DNA from: Chara braunii
Lineage: Eukaryota; Streptophyta; Charophyceae; Charales; Characeae
Direction of reading: 5' to 3'
Assembly (NCBI GenBank): GCA_003427395.1
Contig: BFEA01000001.1
Span: 12,293,845-12,357,844 of the forward strand
DNA: 64,000 nt
Each line of letters starts with the position of its first letter. Position 1 is the stretch's first letter. The translations under genes were made by a program, and so were the position numbers. The notes under the pieces were generated by a model. The model did not search any database, was not told the DNA's origin, and saw only the letters and a program-made list of their open reading frames with translations. This document shows, in pieces, positions 35,886 through 47,709 of the stretch.

Positions 35886-36688
35886 CGTTGACTGATTTTT
35901 TTTTTTTTGTTCAATGTCTCTTGAAACAGAAGGAACGTCTCTTAAAAATGTTTGTCTAGTTGTTCGAGGCATGGGCAGTCTGCCTGTCGGCTTTGACATG
36001 CTTGCTTGATTGTGTATTTTGGTTTTCTTCGCCAACTTAAGATGTCATTGATTGTCGGGGTTAGCCAGAGCCTTACCGCAGTAGGTTGCAATCTGGTGGG
36101 GTCAGCAGGTCCCCGACTTAAGTGTGGATTACATAGTTGACTGAGGCTAAAAATCTGAGAGTGTGGCCTGTGAGGTCAAAAGGGGTTAGTTGGAAGCCTA
36201 CCGCAGCCGCAGGTTACAATCCAGTGGATTCGCCAGAGCCCAAATCGTAGTCAGACCGGGTCCTACGTTCAAAATCTGGGTGGGGCAGCCAACACCCTAG
36301 ACGAAAAACTAGTGGGTGAGCCTGTTCCCGATCGCCGTGGTCAAATCCAGATATAAGGCAGTTGGACTGGCGGAAGGTCTACTGTCATAGGGTGACCACA
36401 CCCTCTATAATCCGGGTGTCCTGGCATAAGGCGCGCCAAAGGGTCACCATACTCGAGTACTGGGTATGGTGGCCCTGGCCTGGAGGCAGGTTAAAGGGGT
36501 TGTCAAGACAAATGGTATGATTAATCATGGTCTGAGGGGGGCCGAATGAGGGAAGTCAGACTGACAAGAGGTTTGTCACCCCTGGCCAATGGTTGGCTGA
36601 AACCAAGGCAATCGATGACTTCTGGGTGTGAATAATTGTTTATATTATTTATCATCTGCATTGTACGGTGCATGTGTTCGTGGGTCTC

Positions 36689-36790
36689 CCCGTTCGGGCG
36701 AACGCATTCGCTCGTTCGTGCGAACGGGTCGAGAACACGTTCGCGATAACGTGTTTTCGAGGCCCGCGAACGGGTTTCGCCCGGGCCAGT
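36689..36790. repeat. GTTCG-rich nested foldbacks
   Basis: CCCGTTCG near 36,689 pairs with CGAACGGG near 36,722; TCGAgAACACGTT pairs with AACGTGTTtTCGA around 36,730-36,762; CGGGCGAA and TTTCGCCCG also match. Three foldbacks therefore sit in about 100 bases directly before the TG-rich tract. Confidence 0.65.
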
Positions 36791-36829
36791 ACCGGTTGTT
36801 GACGGAGTTTCGGAGGGTCTGGGAGTCAC

Positions 36830-37135
36830 TTGTGTGTATGTGTGTGCATGCGTATGCATGTCACGTGTGTATGTGTGTGTATGTGTGTGTATGTGTGTGT
36901 ATTTGTATGTGCCTGTGTGTATGTGTGTGTATCTGTATATGTCTGTGTATATGTGTGTATGTGCCCCTGACAATCTGCCAAAGATGCAGTTGATTGATAG
37001 ATGTGTGTGTGTGTGTGTGTATTTGTGTGTTTGTTTGTGTGCATGTGTTTGTGTGTTTGTGAGCGTGTGTATCTGTGTGTTTGTATGTGTCTTTGTCTGT
37101 GTGTGTGTGTGTGGCAGATTGTGTCTGCTGCACAC
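36830..37135 (+). repeat. (TG)n/(TGTA)n microsatellite tract
   Basis: Imperfect TG-rich simple repeat, interrupted at 36,965-36,999 by a short unique segment. Long open frames on both strands (Cys/Val or Thr/His repeats) are artefacts of the repeat. Confidence 0.9.
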
Positions 37136-37971
37136 ACACCAACACACATGAAGGCTTTATTCACGACTCTTGGAGCAGAAGGGGAGGGGGGTAGGGATAC
37201 ATGCCCCCTAAAACGAAAAAAAAAACAAAAAACAACAACATTCCCGTTCGTCATGGCTCGAATACGTTCGGGCAAACGTGTTCACATTTGCCGGTGAACA
37301 CGAACTGCGTGCAACACAGTTTATTATTTTATTATAAGTTTTATATTTATTTATTTATTTAATTGTTGCTTGATTGTTGCCTATCAGGAAATTTACTTGC
37401 TGGAAACCTGGCTGTTTGTTTGTGGAAATTATTGTTTTGTTGACTTATGCATGTTCATATAAAGTTTTCATACTAGGGAAAGGAAAAGGACTTTGATATC
37501 TCTTTTATTTATCTTCGATGTTGATGAGATGTGTCACTCAGATCAGAGAAAAGGAACGGGATTTGGTATCCTCTTCAGTTGCTTGAGAAGTTGAGCAGAT
37601 GTTTCACTCAGGCTAGAGAACAAGAAAAAACGTTTGGTATACCTTTTCCCCCACACTGCTGACAACGAATGTACACGACACTGATATCAGATTGACAATA
37701 TCCCCGACATTACTGTGAAGATAAAGGACGAGGTAACCTCTCTATTATAAAAGTTCAGAGAGAAATCATATCTCATAACGACTAGAGACCGAAGTCAACT
37801 GCTGATGAGAAATTGAGATATAATCCTTATTAAATTTTATTTGGTGGTCACAGATTGGCCTGCTTCACGAGGAATCTGCATCCCCAACCTCAAGGTGTTC
37901 AAATACTCAAGTTAAGGACGCTACGAAGTGTGAAGTGAAATGAGAAATCAAGAAAAAAGAAATTGAAATAT
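37136..37971. other. No gene seen
   Basis: AT-rich spacer with two loosely similar ~85-base blocks at about 37,490-37,660 (GATTTGGTATCC, GATGTTTCACTCAGG). Nothing else is supported. Confidence 0.45.
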
Positions 37972-38102
37972 TCAAGGAAAAATGTCATGCTTACAAAGGA
38001 AATAAAAGATGGTAATGAATTCGACCTGGAGTAAAGCGAGAAGAAATAAAATACAAAAGAGAGTGCAACTGTTAAGATGAGATTGAGAGGGAACCACACA
38101 AG

Positions 38103-38140
38103 CTGTCTCTTATACACATCTAGATGTGTATAAGAGACAG
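38103..38140. other. Nextera/Tn5 junction adapter (sequencing artefact)
   Basis: CTGTCTCTTATACACATCT followed directly by its reverse complement AGATGTGTATAAGAGACAG. This 38-base palindrome is two Tn5 mosaic ends joined, which is the Nextera mate-pair circularisation junction. It is not biological. Sequence on its two sides may come from different genomic positions. Confidence 0.97.
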
Positions 38141-38256
38141 GAGATTGAGAGGGAACCACACAAGATTCAAGGAAAAATGTCATGCTTACACAAGAAATAG
38201 GAAATGGTCATGAATTCGACTTGGAGTAAAGCAAGGAGAAATAAAATACAAAAGAG

Positions 38257-38294
38257 CTGTCTCTTATACACATCTAGATGTGTATAAGAGACAG
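38257..38294. other. Second Nextera/Tn5 junction adapter
   Basis: Identical to the palindrome at 38,103-38,140. Translation across these artefacts gives the peptide SYTHLDVYKRQ, which should be excluded from any protein prediction. The flanking R1 copy and tandem units may be misjoined at this point. Confidence 0.97.
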
Positions 38295-38449
38295 GAGTGT
38301 AACTGTTAAGATGAGATTGAGAGGGAACCGCACAAGAGATAGAAGGAGGTGATGCTGACACTAATGGCTTACTTATCACGGGAGTAGTAGGGGCTCTGGG
38401 AGTGTCTGGAGGGGAAGAAGTGTTGGGTGCGCCGTAGCGCGCTGTCGAG

Positions 38450-41400
38450 CGCATCAGGCCGGCACCGCACGTGGCAGCGCGGGACCCTCTCGGCCGCGTC
38501 ACACAGGAGTTAGACCAACCTTGCCACGAGCACACGAATGGAGCTTCCTTAGGCCGCTCCGGCTGAGTGCGCCAGCCATACCTCTTGCGAGCCCCTACGA
38601 CAGGATAGGGCCTACGCGAGGCACAACTTACCTCCACCTTACAGAAGCTGTCACCTCCCTTCGGTGGGCGTATCCCCGTCGAGCTACCAATCCACAGTAC
38701 GAAATCTAATCAGTTGCAATCGCAGAGGTGGACCAGTCGAGGGCGTTTCTCATTCGTTGTAGCATAGGGGGTACGCGTGGTAATACGCCTATCGGGCCCG
38801 CACGTGAACCGACATCTTGGGGGGCTGAGGTCCCAAGCGCGACTCGTCGTCGGTCGACTAGGACGCATCCCACACACCACGCGCACACCACTTTATGAAC
38901 ACAAAAAAATAAAACACAGACACACACACACATACGAGACGACACTACACAAACAACGCGATAACGCTCCTAGCCCCTCGGTAGCCAACCCATAACTTTC
39001 CAATGCGGAAATCAGATAGGCGTCGCACGAGAGATTTAGTATAAAATCGCGGGGACGCAGGGCTAACTCATACCGACTCGCAATGCAAGCGTACACAAGC
39101 AGTCGCAATGATGGCGTACTATGTAGTGCCCATAATCAAGAGGTCCCTCGTGGATCCGAGTACCGCTTATGACACTCAAGTGTCAGACTTGAAGCGTCAT
39201 GAGGGTCTAATCCCTCACGACATTACACGGCTGAAGGAATAGTCGTGCAGCCGCCGCGAGACCTCTGGCCTTTGGTCTGAGTGTCTCGACAGGCAAGGCA
39301 AATAGGCTCTGCACGGGGGCAAATTCCTTCCCTGCGGAGTCTAGGGCTTTGGGATGTCTTGGACAAGGACCTTGAATCCCGGTCCAGGACCAACGTCCGA
39401 CTATAAAAATCTATAAAAAGCAAAGGATAAATGGCGTTCTCCCTTTTCTCTCAAGCCATAATCTGGCTAACCCTTGCGCACGATCTCAATAAGCCGCACA
39501 CATTCTCAAGACACATATGTATATATATATATAAGGCTCATTTATATAAGGCGATCACTTCTCACAGTCACAGTGGGGCTCCTCTCAGCCATATACGTAT
39601 GTAATCGAAGGCAATCACATCCAGAGTCCGAACCACAAACGCACCTGCAATCACATCAAAGATTCATCCAGAAGTCCACGCACTACACGGGGTCAACTTC
39701 AGCCATTCGTTGCACTCATACCCCTCGCTTTAGCCATACAAGCCTCACTCGTGCAACTCTTAAATAAATACTCAGTACTTTTGTTGGATGACCATTCAAT
39801 AAAGTCCGGGTGAAAACACAACAAAAACAGTTCAATCACAAGGCTGAAGCCTTTAGGTTGAGTGGCAGAAGTGAATTGGAGTTGAATCGTAAACCGACGA
39901 ATCGGCAACTGGCCTGTTATCAGTGATAACAGAACATGATCCTCGTAGGATCAAGCTGAAACTAGTCCAAGTCCTGAATCAAATCGATCAAGATGACCTG
40001 TAACACAAGACGGGTCAATGCCCACGGCTAAATCTATAAGTTCATGGAGAATAATCCCCATATCACGACCTCACTCAAATCATCCTAATTAACTAAGCCT
40101 AAGTCTATCCTTAAGCAGTACCCAAAGCAAAGGTAGACCTTGACAGAGTCTCCCCTACACAGGGTGGATCGTCAGAATCGCCACCTGTCAAAATATAATC
40201 TATCTCCTTTAAACTAAGAAAATTTCGGCAGCGCTTCCCGTAGGAAAAGTGTCTTTCCATAATTTATATCAACCCGAATATGAAAGAAGAAATAGTCTTT
40301 GACTTTCAAAAGTTCAATTTTGTCTAACTCCCTGAGTTAGCAAAAAATTGGGTAGCAGTCTCTTTAGAAAATGAGACTTCCCATATTTTTACTAAATCAC
40401 ATATGAACTTTAGACAGTTGAACTTTGAAAAGTCAAAAAGTTGATTAACTACTTGGATTTGCAGAAATTTCCGCAGCGCTTCCCGTAGAGAAAATAACTT
40501 ACCAAAATTTATACAAAGCCAAGTACAACAAAGATCTCAGAAAATGTGAGAATTGATCTAAGTAAAAAAACTGAGCTCAGAAAATGCAGGAATTGAAGCT
40601 AACTCCTATCGCTCTAGCACGTGGCGAGCAACAAAAGCAACTACCTGTCGAACTGAAACTCAGATTAGGTAGTGATCCCAATCAGCCACATGCACTGCCA
40701 AACCACAAAGGTAAGTACTCTCGCCATCCCAAGTCAACTCAGCAAACAATAGTTCATAGTCCTTCAATAATTTAACCCTTTATACCCTGCTTACATAAGG
40801 CGTAAAGTCAGGTCATCCAATCTTATGGAACATGCCTGACTCTGCCATTGAGTATACACGAACAGGTTGCACAACTACTTCTCTCTTCCTTTGGGCATAT
40901 GACTAAGCCATTCATCTTATAAACAATGCTTAGTCGCCCTGACCTGTTTAATATCCAAGTTATATATATCTCTCTGAACTTAGTCTTCAAAGGGGCGTAG
41001 GACTGAGCCATTCATCTTAGAAACAATGCTCAGCCGGCCCAGGTTACCTTCAGTTATACTCTTAGTTATACTCTCTTCAATTTATGATAAACTATACTCA
41101 GGCCATCCAATCTTATGGAACCCGTGCCTGACTAGCCTGTTCATAGATAGGATAGTATAGAATATAACAAAGTTTTAACCTTTTGGGTTTCCGCATGTGC
41201 GAGGCATTGGGCCAGACCATCCAATCTTATGGAACATATCTGGTCCTCTGCCAGGTTCGTTTCTCTCTGACCCAGCTGTGTGCGACCCGAGTCCAAAGCC
41301 GTCCAATCTTATGGACATGCCTTGCCCCCAGCAAGGATTATCCCCTCAGAATAAAACAGGAAAAGGCTGAGCCGTCCAATCTTATGGACTTGCCCAGACC

Positions 41401-42300
41401 CCTCGATCCAAAATAAAAGAAACGGAACAAACCCCAACCAAACATGGCAACCAAACCCTCCAATCTTATGGTACAAGTTTGGCCCCTGAAAAGTCAACCA
41501 CAGTCAAACCCTCACAATTCAGAGCAATCAGACCATCCAATCTTATGGAACTTGTCTGATTCTCAATGCAGCTCAAGAAATAAATCACAGCGGTCAGGCC
41601 ATCCAATCTTATGGAACATGCCTGACCCCATGGGACCATGTCAGCCTCAAGCAAAACCGCCTTTCACCCACCCTTCCCCCAGATGCAACCCCTTTTGTTC
41701 ACAGTCTGCGTTCAGGCAATCAACAAAACTGAAATTGAGGTTTCTCACACATTCCTTTACTTAATCTGAGTTATATCCTGCCAGTCAAATCAAAGTCAAA
41801 GTAGGGGTGCATTCAATATACTCAGTCAAACGTAGCAAGACGTACAGGTAAGGGTCATACCAGGGTATAGAGAGGGAGAACCAATGGTTACCTTTCAATT
41901 CCCTGCCTCCAGAACTCCTCCTGAGTTCCGGCAGAGCTCCTGCAATCGGTGGGGCGACCTTCCACAGAGGCCTTGGCGCGGATTACGGGTTGCGATCCCG
42001 CCTGCCGCCTTCCTCTCAGGACCAGTGGAGTGAGAATGGCAGACGGAGGAAGTTTTAGACTCTCAGATCCAAGGAGGGTGCTCTCAGACTCGCAGGAGAG
42101 GGCCTTGATATCTCGAATCGCCTGAGGGCCCCGCAATGATGGCCGGATGCGCAGTGACCTGGTTAAATCGGAGTCAAAATGCCAACTGTTGACTTCCCTG
42201 ATGACTCTTCAAATCGCAGTAAAGACCCCCCCCCTCTCCTTGACGAACTCAGTCATCCGCGGTGCTCGCGACCCGAAGTGTACTGGTCACGGGTACGTCT
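38450..42300 (+). repeat. Dispersed repeat R1, longest copy
   Basis: This copy joins the segment shared with 31.3-32.1 kb (38,450-39,250), the segment shared with 33.24-33.4 kb (39,780-40,060) and the segment shared with 3.59-5.88 kb (40,150-42,300). It shows that these belong to one family at least 3.8 kb long. No coding domain was found. A sequence of TE type with non-coding internal region or LTRs is inferred; the termini were not resolved. Confidence 0.75.
40807..41627 (+). repeat. Array of constant-loop hairpins, copy 2
   Basis: About ten hairpins collinear with those at 4.28-4.97 kb. Pairs include GTCAGG 40,807-40,812 with CCTGAC 40,835-40,840; GACTAAGC 40,901-40,908 with GCTTAGTC 40,928-40,935; CTGAGC 41,003-41,008 with GCTCAG 41,028-41,033; CCAAAC 41,451-41,456 with GTTTGG 41,477-41,482; ATCAGAC 41,527-41,533 with GTCTGAT 41,554-41,560; and GGTCAGGC 41,592-41,599 with GCCTGACC 41,620-41,627. 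The CCAAAC/GTTTGG stem is CCAAGC/GCTTGG in copy 1, so both arms changed together. The hexaloop ATCTTA is constant. Confidence 0.85.
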
Positions 42301-42999
42301 GCGAGCTCGCGGCTCTCTCCCAACCACTTCGTTCGGTAGAGTGAACAACGCACTAGCCGACAGCCAAGCCTGCACCTCGCAGTCAACAGCGCCGGACAAA
42401 GTGCACGCAAAAGGTGACCACGTAGACTGCCGCCTGTGCCTGGCCCACACCCAATCTGCAGTCGGAATCGCGCCGTTTCGGTCGGAAGGACGAGCGTTCC
42501 ACCACCCCACTGAGCGGTCTGCGCTCTTTCGGCTCCCCTGCCGCAACTTCAACTCAGCCACACAAGTGGCACAATAATCTGCAGATAGGCATCTAAGTCA
42601 CAGTCCGCTCCCCATTCCTTGCTCCTCCGCTCCTCCGCTGTCTGGCAACGTATACCACACAGACCGGCAGGTAGGTCTGCCCTCTCGCAACCCCCCTTTT
42701 CTGTTTAACGCCCAAAGTACGGTTACACAGTAGCTGCTCGGACCATGACTAGTCTGCATGTTGTCAAGACAGGGGTCTGGTCCCCTCAAAGGCTTTATGC
42801 CTGTAAGTGAAATTGGGTAATGCTCCCAGATTGTTTAATTCCGGGTAGACTGAGAGGACCCCGGCCTCGATGGAGTGAAGGGTCGTAAAAAAAAAATTGT
42901 AAGCTCCTTAATGTGCTCAGACAATAATATTACTTAGTAAAAGGCCAAAGAATAGTACACCATATGAGCTGGGCACACAATTGAGTCCACCCTCAATTT

Positions 43000-43260
43000 T
43001 TTTCTTCTTCTTGTTCTTGAAATTTAAATTTCATTACGTTGATCAAATTGAGGCCGGGAATCTCACATCCATCCCGGGAAAGATTACTCGAAGCATCATC
43101 CAGCTTAGCTTACGGGCTGACGCCCGCGGACCTGCACACTCCAAGAACCGACCAGCTTGAGGCTGCCTTATCCTAAAACTACCTCCCTAACTCACCACCT
43201 AGTCTAACCCCAAACCTACGACAAGCTGTTCTAATATAGTATAACCGCCCTCCACTGCCG
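43000..43260 (-). mobile_element. LINE 3' end fragment
   Basis: Read on the minus strand it ends with the TGAGATTCCCGGCCTCA phrase followed by an A-rich tail (T-rich on plus at about 43,006-43,020). The same phrase and tail order occur at the 3' end of the LINE fragment at 57.19 kb. It is probably a 5'-truncated insertion of the same family. The interval 42,301-43,000 holds nothing else supported. Confidence 0.4.
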
Positions 43261-43639
43261 AATATGGGGAAACTCCCCTTCGGGAATTCAGCCTAGGATG
43301 GCTGAAAATTCAGTTGTCATCCTTTCCCCGCGATCAGCTGCCGATTTAGTGCTCCTCAAATTGGGTACTCAGTTTCACCGTATCTTTTCCCATAGGAAAA
43401 CAGTGCAGTGCATCAGGCCACAAGTCCGGCCCCAGTGGAAATGAAAAGCATCATTTTTCTTTTTTTTTTTCAATATCACCTTTCACTATCTACCCACCAG
43501 TACTCAGCCTATACAGGGGACCCCTGCAAGCATAGCTAACTCTCACAATTAAACCACCAGTACTTCCTCGAGTTGTACCTGTTAACGTGCCACGATTTTA
43601 GGAAACGTACGGGCTACTACAGGAGCACCCAAATTCATC

Positions 43640-43805
43640 CGACAAGAAACAATTCTACTCTTTTTTTTGTCTTTTTTTTTTCCACGGCCGATAGCTGGGC
43701 TAAAATGCAGTTTGCCCCTCGCCCTAATCCGACAAGAAACATTTCTACTCTTTTTTTTTTCCACGGCCGATACTGGGGATGCATGTTGCCCCTCGCCCTA
43801 ATCGG
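43640..43805 (+). repeat. ~90-bp tandem duplication with T tracts
   Basis: CCGACAAGAAACA(A)TTCTACTC, a T run, CCACGGCCGATA and TTGCCCCTCGCCCTAAT occur twice, offset by about 95 bases. No coding. Confidence 0.7.
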
Positions 43806-44082
43806 CAGTGGTCAGGGGAGTAGGTGGGGCTGCCGGTGGGGGGGGGCGGCTTAAATGCAGAGACCGAGCATTTTGCCAGTAGCTGCACCTCCCATCTACT
43901 CTCCCCGCCCCCATCGAGTAGCAGCAGAGGCTATGGCCAACTCTCCCACACACCACACAAACCACTCACGCTCACACTCACAGTCACACCTGTGTTGGTC
44001 ATAGACCGTACTAATACTGATCAGGGGTATCAAGCGGACTATCACAGTCTGTTGGCACTAAGTGCGCCACAGGCGGTCATGG

Positions 44083-44155
44083 GACTTGAATCCACAGCTC
44101 CTGAATGCCACTTGCATGCCTAACCAACTGAGCTAGGCCGCATTTTCCCATGTTG
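44083..44155 (-). ncRNA. tRNA-like sequence (SINE head or tRNA pseudogene)
   Basis: On the minus strand, GCGGCCTAGCTCAGTTGGTTAG gives an acceptor strand and A box, and GGATTCAAGTCCC gives the B box about 40 bases later. Bases GACCGC pair with GCGGCC to close the acceptor, with one mismatch. The anticodon arm does not fold cleanly, so it is unlikely to be a working tRNA. Confidence 0.55.
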
Positions 44156-44319
44156 CTAGGCACTGTTTTGGTAATAGCCCCGAAAAGGCTGGTAGGTGGA
44201 GCCCCAAAAATTATTACGGCTTCTGCGCCGTACTTAGGGTAAGACCCCACTGCTTTCTGCCAAGACTTTGGAAGAGATTTTTCGAGACTCCATTGTTGGC
44301 GGCAAAAACAAGCCTTTTG

Positions 44320-44425
44320 AGTTCCACTCTGCCTACCTCTGCTTTTTATGCACACCATCCATTCCCCATCATTTTCGGTTCCACTCTGCCTACCTCTGCT
44401 TTTTCAGCACACCATCCAATCCTGG
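44320..44425 (+). repeat. ~54-bp tandem duplication
   Basis: GTTCCACTCTGCCTACCTCT followed by GCTTTTT and CACACCATCCA occurs twice in succession, with small differences between units. Confidence 0.7.
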
Positions 44426-44466
44426 TCCTCCTTTCCCATGGGATGGCTGAATCTAGAGGGTAGTGT

Positions 44467-44640
44467 TTTTTTTTTTTTTTTGAGAGGGCGATGGCCTTGA
44501 GATATTATCATTGAGCTGACCGGCCCCAAGCAATTCATTAGTATAGTTGGTTTTACTTGTCAAGTTCCATCATCTGGATTCGAACACAGGTCTGTATTTC
44601 AGCAGTTCATGGGTGTACCCACTGAGCTAGGCTCTTGGTG
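44467..44640 (-). mobile_element. tRNA-derived SINE
   Basis: Minus-strand order is a tRNA-like head (A box TAGCTCAGTGGGTA, arm ACTGCTGAAATACAG, B box GTTCGAATCC), then a body containing GGGGCCGGTCAGCTCAATG and AAGGCCATCGCC, then an A tail (T14 run on plus near 44,467-44,480). The same body phrase recurs at 53.95 and 54.3 kb, and the same head at 22.44 and 55.1 kb. The length is about 170 bases. The head's anticodon arm is Phe-like; the parent tRNA is not certain. Confidence 0.75.
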
Positions 44641-46582
44641 TAGAGGGTAGTTTTGGCTACCTTTTCATTCAGCCAAAACTCTCCTCTAGATTTAGCCATC
44701 CCCTTTCCCCCGTAGAAAGGAGTCACAGGGATTGGATAGTGTGCTGGAAAAGAGGCGGCCGACTTGCCTGAAATGGCGTGTTTTCTCCGGAGGTGCCGAA
44801 ATGTGCTGTGGCCATGGAGTCCCTTCTCTCTTGCCCATGCCCATTGGCTACGATTTTGGGTTGGCGGATGTTTTCCAGGTGCCAAGCATCGCCAAGCACT
44901 GGGGTCCTACCCTTCATTACGAAAGGGGAAAGTTTCAGCTACCCCCCCCCCCGCCCCCCAGTGGAGCACAAGCCTAACCCTGACGGCTACTACCTACGTA
45001 TCCTCAGATACCGGCTCCAAAAGCGGAGCCGGGGACCCTAAACCGGCATTTCCTTGCAACCTAAGCGCGGCCACATGGCACCAACCAATGAAACCACCAC
45101 TCAGGGCTCCCTAATCAGCCCCTTTGACATCGTCTCTTAAATTAGTTAGCAGAGAAGTTGGACCAAAAAAGGGGCGCGTTCCGTCCGGAGGTACCAGGCA
45201 GGCAGCAGATTGGCACGATCAGCAGAGCGGCAGCCTGACAGGCGCAGAGGGATATTGCGACAGGCAGAGACCGGAGAGCGAAACTTGTGGGCGACAGACT
45301 GCCGGCACGGCACTGTTGTCTGAGCTGTTCAGATGGAGACAAAAATACCAAAGTGGAAAGTGCGCCGTTTGGGCTTCTGGTCCGTCGCTCATCAGTCCCG
45401 CCATGCCCCCTTTGACCTCCGCCCCTGGTGGCCACGCTAAGATTTCGAATGCATCTGGACAAAGAGATGTCCACATGCAATCAAAATGTTGGCTGATGGC
45501 GAGTAGTGCGACGAGACCCTGAACGTCGGGCTTTTGGCGGGGTCGGAATCTTTTCCGCGGTTTTCCGCCGAGCTTTTGGGCGGGCTGGTTCCACGCCTAT
45601 GGACCGACCGTCGGCGGTAAGTACGGTGCCAAAAGTTGTCACAGGCCTTCAGATCGACCGACCGACCGACCGACTGGATCCTGCCGTGCCAGTCCAAGTC
45701 CAAAGTCCAAGGGCCTCGCTCCCCTTCTCTCGAAATGTGCAAAACGACAGCGAATCTTCCGCTAGACCAGTGGAAAAATACACCGCCATGATTTTTGTCT
45801 TTTGTGCATGTCGAGAGTAGTGGCAGAGTAGTGGAGCGAGGCCCCAACTCTCCCAACCAAACCACTCCCCCGCTTGCGCCCTGACGGATACCATCCCATA
45901 GTTGGGCCGCGGCGATCCCAATGTTCGTTTGCCTGAGACCGGACGAGGTAGAGGGAGGAAGGGATCGCGGAAGACGGATGATGTCCTCCTCGTCGGGCGT
46001 TGGTGGCGACAAGGCTGGCTACCGGTAGGAGGAGAAGACGGCGAAAGAAAGAGCGGGCGACAGCGGGGTGGGGTTAGCTACGTCGCCTGCATGGACACGC
46101 GTTAGGAAAGGGAGAGAGTACGTTGGTGGGGAAAGTGTGCCACACATGCTTACGACCATTGACCAAGAAATTAGCAGTTCAAGTCCGCCCGATTACAGTA
46201 ACGGCAGGGCGGATAACGACAGAGCTCGCAGGGGGGGGTTGCGCAGGAGTAGCCAGATGACGCGCGGGAAAGGGGCGGAAGGGAACGATGAGCGGGTAAT
46301 GGAAGACGGGAGGGAGAGCATGGCGAAAGCTAGATATGAACGATTCCGTTGAGAAGAACGCGCAGCAGTGGAGGACATGGCGATGATGCGTCTTCCGATG
46401 TCGTGGTTGTGTATTCTAATCGCATGTAGTCTTTGATTGCATCTTGATGTGCACGGGCGCAATCGCCTCCTCTCTGTCCTAAACCATTCATTCGCTGTTT
46501 CTCGCCTGCGTGCGTTACCGCTATCTTCGAAGGCCACTTGTAATCAGATCCATACATTTCACTTTACAGGTGTGAGGTAGCG
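44641..46582. other. No gene seen upstream of the VPS9 locus
   Basis: GC-rich sequence with overlapping open stretches on both strands (up to 191 codons at 45,437-46,012 minus). None shows a domain, and they exclude one another. A short GACC tandem lies at 45,656-45,672. It could contain promoter sequence for the gene at 47.7 kb; no specific element is supported. Confidence 0.5.
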
Positions 46583-46584
46583 TT

Positions 46585-46801
46585 GAGAGAGAGAGAGAGA
46601 GAGAGAGAGAGNNNNNNNNNNNNNNNNNNNNNNNNNNNNNNNNNNNNNNNNNNNNNNNNNNNNNNNNNNNNNNNNNNNNNNNNNNNNNNNNNNNNNNNNN
46701 NNNNNNNNNNNNNNNNNNNNNNNNNNNNNNNNNNNNNNNNNNNNNNNNNNNNNNNNNNNNNNNNNNNNNNNNNNNNNNNNNNNNNNNNNNNNNNNNNNNN
46801 N

Positions 46802-46856
<55 letters not shown>
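46585..46856. repeat. (GA)n microsatellite containing a 190-base assembly gap
   Basis: GA dinucleotides run from about 46,585 to 46,611 and from 46,802 to 46,856, flanking Ns at 46,612-46,801. The gap was most likely left because the repeat could not be assembled. Its true length is unknown. Any open frame through it is meaningless. Confidence 0.95.
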
Positions 46857-46859
<3 letters not shown>

Positions 46860-47360
46860 TCCGTCGTTATCGCCACGGTCCGCGGAAGGAAGAGTAAAGG
46901 CAGTAGCCTTGAGTTGGTCGGAAGAGGTGGTTAGGCCATCAGTTGGTAGTCCTGGGTGAGGAGATGGACTCTGACTAGTGGTGGCCGAAGCACACGGATC
47001 CACTGGAGGTATGTAATACAGAGGCACGGGCTACAGAGAACAAGGATCAGGAGGCGGAGAAGAGGGGAGGAAATACGGGAGGGAGGGAGCAGGGGGGGGG
47101 GAACTGAATATTGGCAGCGGAGACCTGTCGAAGGTGGGCGCTTGGCGGCGGAGAGGTTAAGCACATAACATCCCCTCGTCTCATTCCGTCTGAGTGTTCA
47201 TCTTTTGATTTATATGTTAGGACTCCTTCTCAAAGGGGGAAAGGGGAAGGAGAGGAGAATATCCTCTCCCTCCCTCTCTGTCTTTCTGTCGCTTGGTCCC
47301 TCACCCGCTTGAGTCGGGCTGATTGCTCCTTCGATCCAGATGTTGACCCATTAAGAAAGG

Positions 47361-47708
47361 GATTTCACTGGGGGTGGAGAAGGGAGGAGCGGAGCCTGTG
47401 AAGGGATCAACAGCAGGAGGAGGCGGGTGTGCTGGAAGGGAAAGAACGGTAATACAGTGGCAAAGGTACTCCACTCCCTCTCTTGCTGGCTAAAGATTGA
47501 TGGGGCAACAGCAGCAGTCAGATACTGGAAAGAGATCAACTGGGGGTTGAGAAGGGAGGAGCGGAGCCTGTGAAGGGATCAACAGCACGAGCAGGCGGGT
47601 GTGCTGGAAGGGAAAGAACGGGAATACAGTGGGAAAGGCACTCCCCACTCCGTCTCTTGCGGGCTGTAGATTGATGGGGCAACAGCAGCAGTCAGATAGT
47701 GGAGGAGA
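47361..47708 (+). repeat. ~173-bp tandem duplication just upstream of VPS9 exon 1
   Basis: GAGAAGGGAGGAGCGGAGCC at 47,377 and 47,549, and GATTGATGGGGCAACAGCAG near 47,495 and 47,669, mark two units of 172-174 bases. The second ends within about 20 bases of the proposed start codon, so it probably forms the 5' UTR or core promoter. Confidence 0.8.
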
Positions 47709-47709
47709 G

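Larger units (their letters stand above)
37972..38345 (+). repeat. ~130-bp tandem units broken by adapter sequence
   Basis: A unit beginning ATTCAAGGAAAAATGTCATG and ending GAGAGGGAACCACACAAG is present at 37,972-38,102. It reappears from 38,141 with substitutions, but both internal junctions are adapter palindromes. A further unit end lies at 38,295-38,336. A real tandem repeat is likely, but its copy number and order here cannot be trusted. Confidence 0.7.

Noticed and set aside
36521-37297. Cys/Val-rich and Thr/His-rich open frames on both strands
   Set aside because: Products of the TG microsatellite; opposite-strand frames mirror each other.
37899-38637. Minus-strand open frames of 94 and 156 codons
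   Set aside because: They read through the Nextera adapter palindromes (SYTHLDVYKRQ) and are artefacts.
45437-46012. 191-codon minus-strand open frame
   Set aside because: Competes with forward frames of similar length in GC-rich DNA; no domain or splice evidence.
46521-47027. Open frames crossing the GA repeat and N gap
   Set aside because: They exist only because Ns are translated as unknown residues and GA repeats have no stops.
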